Made by a program: the position numbers and the translations under genes. Below are positions 6,440 through 10,095 of a stretch of DNA of 10,095 nucleotides, in pieces; position 1 is the first letter of the stretch, and every line of letters starts with the position of its first letter. Below the pieces are notes generated by a model. It searched no databases. It was given only the letters and a program-made list of their open reading frames with translations, and was not told where the DNA came from. Source of the stretch: Podila epigama (lineage: Eukaryota; Mortierellomycota; Mortierellomycetes; Mortierellales; Mortierellaceae); assembly GCA_015679605.1 (NCBI GenBank), contig JAAAVE010000174.1:18159-28253 (forward strand), written 5' to 3'.

Positions 6440-9400
6440 TCACTCGGTAATGCTCAAGCTTGCAAGTCGTGCCTTGGCATCCTCAAGTAATTCCATAGTG
6501 GTACTCAAGAGTTGCGTCCTATCATCCAAAAAAAGAAAAGATCATATTTTTTAGCCAACAAAAGAAAGAGAAATAAACCAGACGTTTTGTTTCGTTCCAT
6601 AACAAAAAAGTATGAGTGAGATCAAGAAAAATAACTTACGTTTCAACCATTGAACCCTCGATATTCTTCACTTGCGATCTTCCGTAGCGAGGAAGGGGCT
6701 GTTGCGACTGCAAATCACTGTCCCGGCGGAACGACAGTGGTCCAGCACCCGAGAGATGCTTCTGCTGACCCGGTCCTCCTGCAGCCGAGGAACTCAAGGC
6801 TGCCTGCATTTCTCTCATACGACGCGTCAAAATCTCATGCTGTGCCTGAACCTTGTGCTTCCGCTCATCAAAAGCCTTGTACATTTTCTCACCCTTGGCC
6901 ACCTCCACTACCCATGCTTTCTCTGCAGGACTCAACTCTGGCTCACGCGATTCGATTAACTTTTGCAACAACTCGTCTGCTCGGGCCATCAACTTTTTCT
7001 GTCGTTCACTCTGTACACTCTGACGATCGGCTTGCTCTTGCATCTTTTTCACCAATACCTTTTCCACATGTTCATGTGTCTTGGCCACCTTTTCCTGCTG
7101 ACGACTGTATTCCTTTTCCTGAGCAATTATTCTATTATATTTTTTTTTCATCAAGAGATTCAAGGAAAGATGCCATCGAAAGCAAAAAAATGGAAATATT
7201 AACGTGGTGGGACCTTAAAAAAAAAAAGAGCAGCACCATTCACAAGATCAAATACCAACCAAAAAAAAGTTCTTATACCTTTGTTGAGCAACATCGCACG
7301 CTGTGTAAACCTCCCGTAAAGATTCGCGGATGCCTTGAACCATCGAACCCAGAAATCGCAGGTTCTCCTCAGTCGTGGTGATCTTGGCTGACCCCACACC
7401 AGGCGGGAGAACAACCTGAGGCTGCAGTGGAAGACCGTTCATGCTCATAAGGCCGCCCTGATCCTCAAACTTTGGCAGCGTCAACGTGTTTTGATACTTG
7501 TGCTCCTCCTTGACAGTAACATTTGGAGTAGAGGTTATATCAAATGTTGAATCCGCACCTGTGTCCGACCTGGGTCTTGGTGACAGCTCCAGACCAATGA
7601 GTTGTAGTGACGATGTCACAAGCAGCAACGAATACTCGAGATATGGGTCTGCCACAACCGAGAATCCGATGACCGGTGCCGCGGAGCTATGTTTTTCGTG
7701 AAATTAAATGAATGAATACATGGTAAACAACAACAACAACAACAATAATTAACACAGGACTTCATAATGAAAATGTAAATATGTATATACCTTGCTCTTG
7801 TTGGTCTTGTGGTGACAATAGCGCCAACATCCGACTTGATCTTGGCTTGGTAAAAGCTTGCCACCTTGCTCTCCAGATTCTGGCCGTCCTTGTTCTTGCT
7901 GAGCTCTTCGTAGAGAAGAGTCAACTTTTCAAGCCATGGTCTGATCGATACACAGTGCGCACCCATCTCGTGGTAAACATAAAAGGTATCGCTGTACATA
8001 GAGTCGGCTACAAGAACAGGGTGGTTGGGGATGCCCAGACGCGTTTCTTTGAGTCCAATGGATCCCGCCATCGTAGATGAGGTGTGGCCAAAGACTTTGA
8101 GTAATCCCAAGTCAATGGATTCGTACACAGAAATCACGGGAAGATCTTTTGATTCCTCGTCGTCACTGTCATCTTCGTTATCATCGTCATCTCCAAAGCC
8201 GTATCCTGATCTAGTCCTGACATCTTGCGCAGGCTTTGGCAGACCCCAGCGAGGAGTAGGTCGATCAACTGCTATGCAAATATCAACTCGACCACTTGAG
8301 TGGGCCAGTGCAAGCACCTCGGCTGCCTCTGTCTCCAGACACAGAATATCATATGCTTGGTTGTCGTCGTCATCCAACTCTGCTGGTTCTGGGTGGTAGA
8401 GGAATGGACCCTGTCGAATTGGCTCTCCATGCACAAGCTCTGGATTCCTCGCAATCATGGTCTCATCCGAAAAAGGGTGTTTCTGAACGCCTGCCAAAAG
8501 CTCCTTGAGCCATTCCTCCTTGAACGGTCTCTGTGTAGTGTTCTCTGAATGATTTGTCAATGGCGATTCCAGATAGGCGCGGATATCCTCCAGATCTGAC
8601 ACCTCAAGCAAGCTAATCAGTATATATAATAGTGACAAGAGATTAAAGTCGAGTAAGTAAAATTAGCTGTGAAAGCCCTGTTTACGTAATACAACACGAG
8701 CAAAGAAGGAGAACAACAACAACACGAAACTATACCAGTTTGAAGGCATGACTGGGCACATCATATAGATATCGCCACCTTGTGTGAGACTGTACACTGT
8801 GAGTTGACCCCATTCGGAAAATCTGGAGCCAAAACAGAATGAGGCCGCATTGTCCATATCCAGTCCGTACGAGTTGGATGTATGTACCTTTCCTCCAAAG
8901 TTGAACACCTGCTCTGGCTCATTGTTATCTACAGCGACATCATAAATTCTAGAAAGAGAGGGGCGATTCATGAGTAAAAGGATGGCAAGCGAAGGAGAAA
9001 GAAAAGAAAAAAAAAATATAAAAATAAAAAAGGAAAGCTCAGCTCTCCAGGAGTGAACGGGGAAAAAAAGTCATACCGGAGCATATTGTCATGGGTCATG
9101 ACAAGGACATGGCTGGATCCTTTGCTGAGAGGATGCCAGAGCACCTTGACAATCTTGGCGGGTCCCTTGTTGATGTGGTAAAATTCGCCAAGCACAAACG
9201 ATTTGCAGTTGACGACATTTGGATTATGTCTGATCGTCTTTGATAACACGGCAATAACAATCTTTTCATCGCCCACAATCGCCAGCAGTTTGCCTTCGGG
9301 ATTGATGACTAGCCTTCGAATCTCAAAATCAACATGCTCAATCTTAAGAACCTACTCGCGCCAAAAAAAAAAAGATAAAACCTCTTTTGGTCAAAATGGA

Positions 9401-9915
9401 GTATATACCCCAGTCATAACTGAACAACGATATAACAGTATCACAACACGTAAAAAATAGTGGCAACAGAGACATACCTTGTGTTGCTTTTTTTCAACAA
9501 ACGCGGCAGCAGCTTCACGTCCATGGTTCTCAACACCCTTCTTCACCTCGGCCAGACTAATATGGCGGACCTGGCGTCCTACGGCTAAATACATGTCCTG
9601 CGCATGAACAGCCAAGCACGAAAGACCCTGGTATGATCGCTTAATCTCTTCTTTAAGCTCGTTCAGTCCAAAGGAGTCCCTGAGTTGTGGAGGTTGTCGC
9701 GGTGACGAAAAGGGTGCTCTCTTGCCTCCAAAGAGACCCGAGGCACTTGCACCGCTACCAGCACCGAAAGCGCCACTTGTTGCCTCGGTTGCCCTTTGCA
9801 TGTTCTCTGACGACTTTTTATTTTGGCTCGCCCATTCCTGGTACTCTGCCTCGTCCAGCTCAAAGATGCTGAGGCTTGGTAATTGATTAAGCCAGGTTGG
9901 CGTGGTTGAATCCAT
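6440..9915 (-). CDS. NUP82: Nup88/Nup82-like nucleoporin, 7 coding exons
   Basis: Exons 9915-9478, 9351-9077, 8948-8736, 8612-7791, 7686-7279, 7131-6640 and 6518-6440 join without a frame break to 908 aa, ending TGA. Order of parts: residues 1-45 with WLNQLPSLSIF; a Gly/Ala/Ser-rich insert with GLFG (44-82); then a propeller-like body beginning CLAVHAQDMYLAVG, with INPEGKLLAIVGDEK, HDNMLRIYDVAVDN, SLTQGGDIYMMCPVMPSNC and VYHEMGAHCVSIRPWLEKL. The last matches the H-x-GVHxV-W motif that marks Nup88. An acidic loop (DDDDNEDDSDDEE) sits in the body. Residues about 720-830 are a charged coiled coil rich in Glu/Lys/Gln, as expected for the C-terminal half. Known of the family: Nup88/Nup82 anchors the cytoplasmic Nup214/Nup159-Nup62/Nsp1 module that serves mRNA export. 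At 908 aa it is longer than human Nup88 (about 740) or yeast Nup82 (about 710), partly through the inserts. The ATG has a good context (GAAATGG) and follows an in-frame leader stop. Nup88 and Nup82 are orthologous names; the symbol follows fungal usage. Confidence 0.92.
6519..6639 (-). other. Nucleoporin intron 6 (121 nt, phase 2)
   Basis: The donor is GAAAC|GTAAGT and the acceptor is GATGATAG|GACG. It joins SMVET to a 26-residue terminal exon (TQLLSTTMELLEDAKARL...SITE), which completes the coiled-coil-like C terminus. Without this splice the frame stops at the donor's own TAA. The terminal exon is only 79 nt and is easily missed. Confidence 0.85.
7132..7278 (-). other. Nucleoporin intron 5 (147 nt, phase 2)
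   Basis: The donor is AACAAAG|GTATAAG and the acceptor is TATAATAG|AATAATTG. It joins DVAQQ to RIIAQEKEYSRQQ, giving a continuous helix. T-rich runs follow the donor. The AG at TTGCTCAG eight nt or so further on would break the frame. Confidence 0.85.
7687..7790 (-). other. Nucleoporin intron 4 (104 nt, phase 2), with a TTG run
   Basis: The donor is GCAAG|GTATAT and the acceptor is AACATAG|CTCCG. It joins RPTRA to SSAAPVIGFSVVADPYL, matching the Nup88 family pattern in which a hydrophobic strand precedes a DP motif. A perfect triplet run at about 7727-7744 (AAC on plus, GTT in the transcript) lies mid-intron. Confidence 0.86.
8613..8735 (-). other. Nucleoporin intron 3 (123 nt, phase 2)
   Basis: The donor is AACTG|GTATAG and the acceptor is CTGATTAG|CTTGC. 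It joins CPVMPSN-C to LLEVSDLEDI. ACTGA just before the acceptor could serve the branch, though it is close. A TGTTGTTGTTGTT run lies within about 12 nt of the donor. Confidence 0.83.
8949..9076 (-). other. Nucleoporin intron 2 (128 nt, phase 2)
   Basis: The donor is CTCCG|GTATGA and the acceptor is CTCTCTTTCTAG|AATTT, with a strong pyrimidine tract. It joins DNML-R to IYDVAVDNN, a blade-like motif of the propeller. The reading frame is closed by low-complexity sequence if retained. Confidence 0.88.
9352..9477 (-). other. Nucleoporin intron 1 (126 nt, phase 0)
   Basis: The donor is CACAAG|GTATGT and the acceptor is GCGAGTAG|GTTC after a 12-T run. It joins EKKQHK to VLKIEHVDFEIRRLVINP, placing a continuous propeller strand after the linker. 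It is the only phase-0 intron in this gene. Confidence 0.86.
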
Positions 9916-10095
9916 TTCCTGAAAGTGAACAACACTCGGCCTGCGATTTGTTATATATTCCTTACGTGTTGATCCTTTGTGGTTCAATTGTAGAGAAATA
10001 TCTTGCTGCGGTTATGCGTTTGAGCCGTGGTTCCTGTTGTGTTGTTTCTGCAAGAAAAAAACGATGAACCAAAAAAAAGCATTGGGTGCAAAAAA
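9916..10095 (-). other. 5' leader of the nucleoporin gene with a probable 47-nt leader intron
   Basis: On the minus strand CAACAC|GTAAGG at 9965 and CTTTCAG ending at 9919 define a likely 47-nt intron ending three bases before the ATG. The leader exon upstream (about 10047-9966) carries an in-frame TGA and no in-frame ATG after it, so it is untranslated in the start frame. A second strong acceptor-like site, TTTTTTCTTGCAG ending at 10048, suggests that a further intron begins beyond the window. The promoter is therefore probably outside. Confidence 0.5.

Noticed and set aside
6650-7381. Plus-strand open frame of 243 codons.
   Set aside because: It runs antisense across two nucleoporin exons and the intron between them. 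The minus-strand coiled coil and splice junctions explain this region.
6200-8485. Shared 15-base word AAAAAGGGTGTTTCT near 6201 and 8471.
   Set aside because: There is no extended similarity on either side, and one copy is coding while the other is spacer. A single match of this length in 10 kb of AT-rich sequence is compatible with chance.
1-10095. Mobile element, defence system or biosynthetic cluster.
   Set aside because: I saw no transposase, reverse transcriptase, terminal repeats or target duplications. All three supported genes are eukaryotic genes of known families without shared pathway logic.

Overview
The window looks like ordinary nuclear chromosome from a fungus. All three genes lie on the minus strand. 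Two of them carry short spliceosomal introns (GTA-type donors, AG acceptors), and the spacers are AT-rich with A/T runs and many CAA/TTG trinucleotide repeats. The conserved housekeeping products (an Iml2/TTC39 protein and a Nup88/Nup82 nucleoporin), together with an intronless F-box plus leucine-rich protein, resemble what is common in early-diverging Mucoromycota, especially Mortierellaceae. That placement is an inference from gene style, not a search result.

Layout in plus-strand coordinates; transcription runs from high to low coordinate. (1) 64-1911: single-exon F-box/LRR-like protein, 615 aa. (2) 1912-2479: non-coding spacer, AT- and CAA-rich. (3) 2480-5655: Iml2/TTC39-family TPR protein, 797 aa in my reconstruction, from three coding exons (5655-5170, 4713-3808, 3481-2480) and two phase-0 introns of 456 and 326 nt. 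(4) 5656-6439: spacer with a 65-nt perfect purine tract and a 75-nt GTT-rich tract. (5) 6440-9915: Nup88/Nup82-like nucleoporin, 908 aa from seven coding exons (9915-9478, 9351-9077, 8948-8736, 8612-7791, 7686-7279, 7131-6640, 6518-6440). (6) 9916-10095: 5' leader of the nucleoporin gene, with a probable 47-nt leader intron and a further acceptor-like site near the window edge.

The three genes are not an operon and share no pathway that I can see. The F-box protein would act in SCF ubiquitin ligases, the Iml2 homologue in inclusion-body or lipid-droplet related protein quality control, and the Nup88/Nup82 homologue on the cytoplasmic face of the nuclear pore. I found no mobile element, CRISPR array, tRNA or rRNA, and no convincing new system. 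The most notable details are complementary trinucleotide repeats at the two ends of IML2 intron 1, a run of five consecutive phase-2 introns in the nucleoporin gene, and a small GLFG-containing insert near the nucleoporin N terminus.
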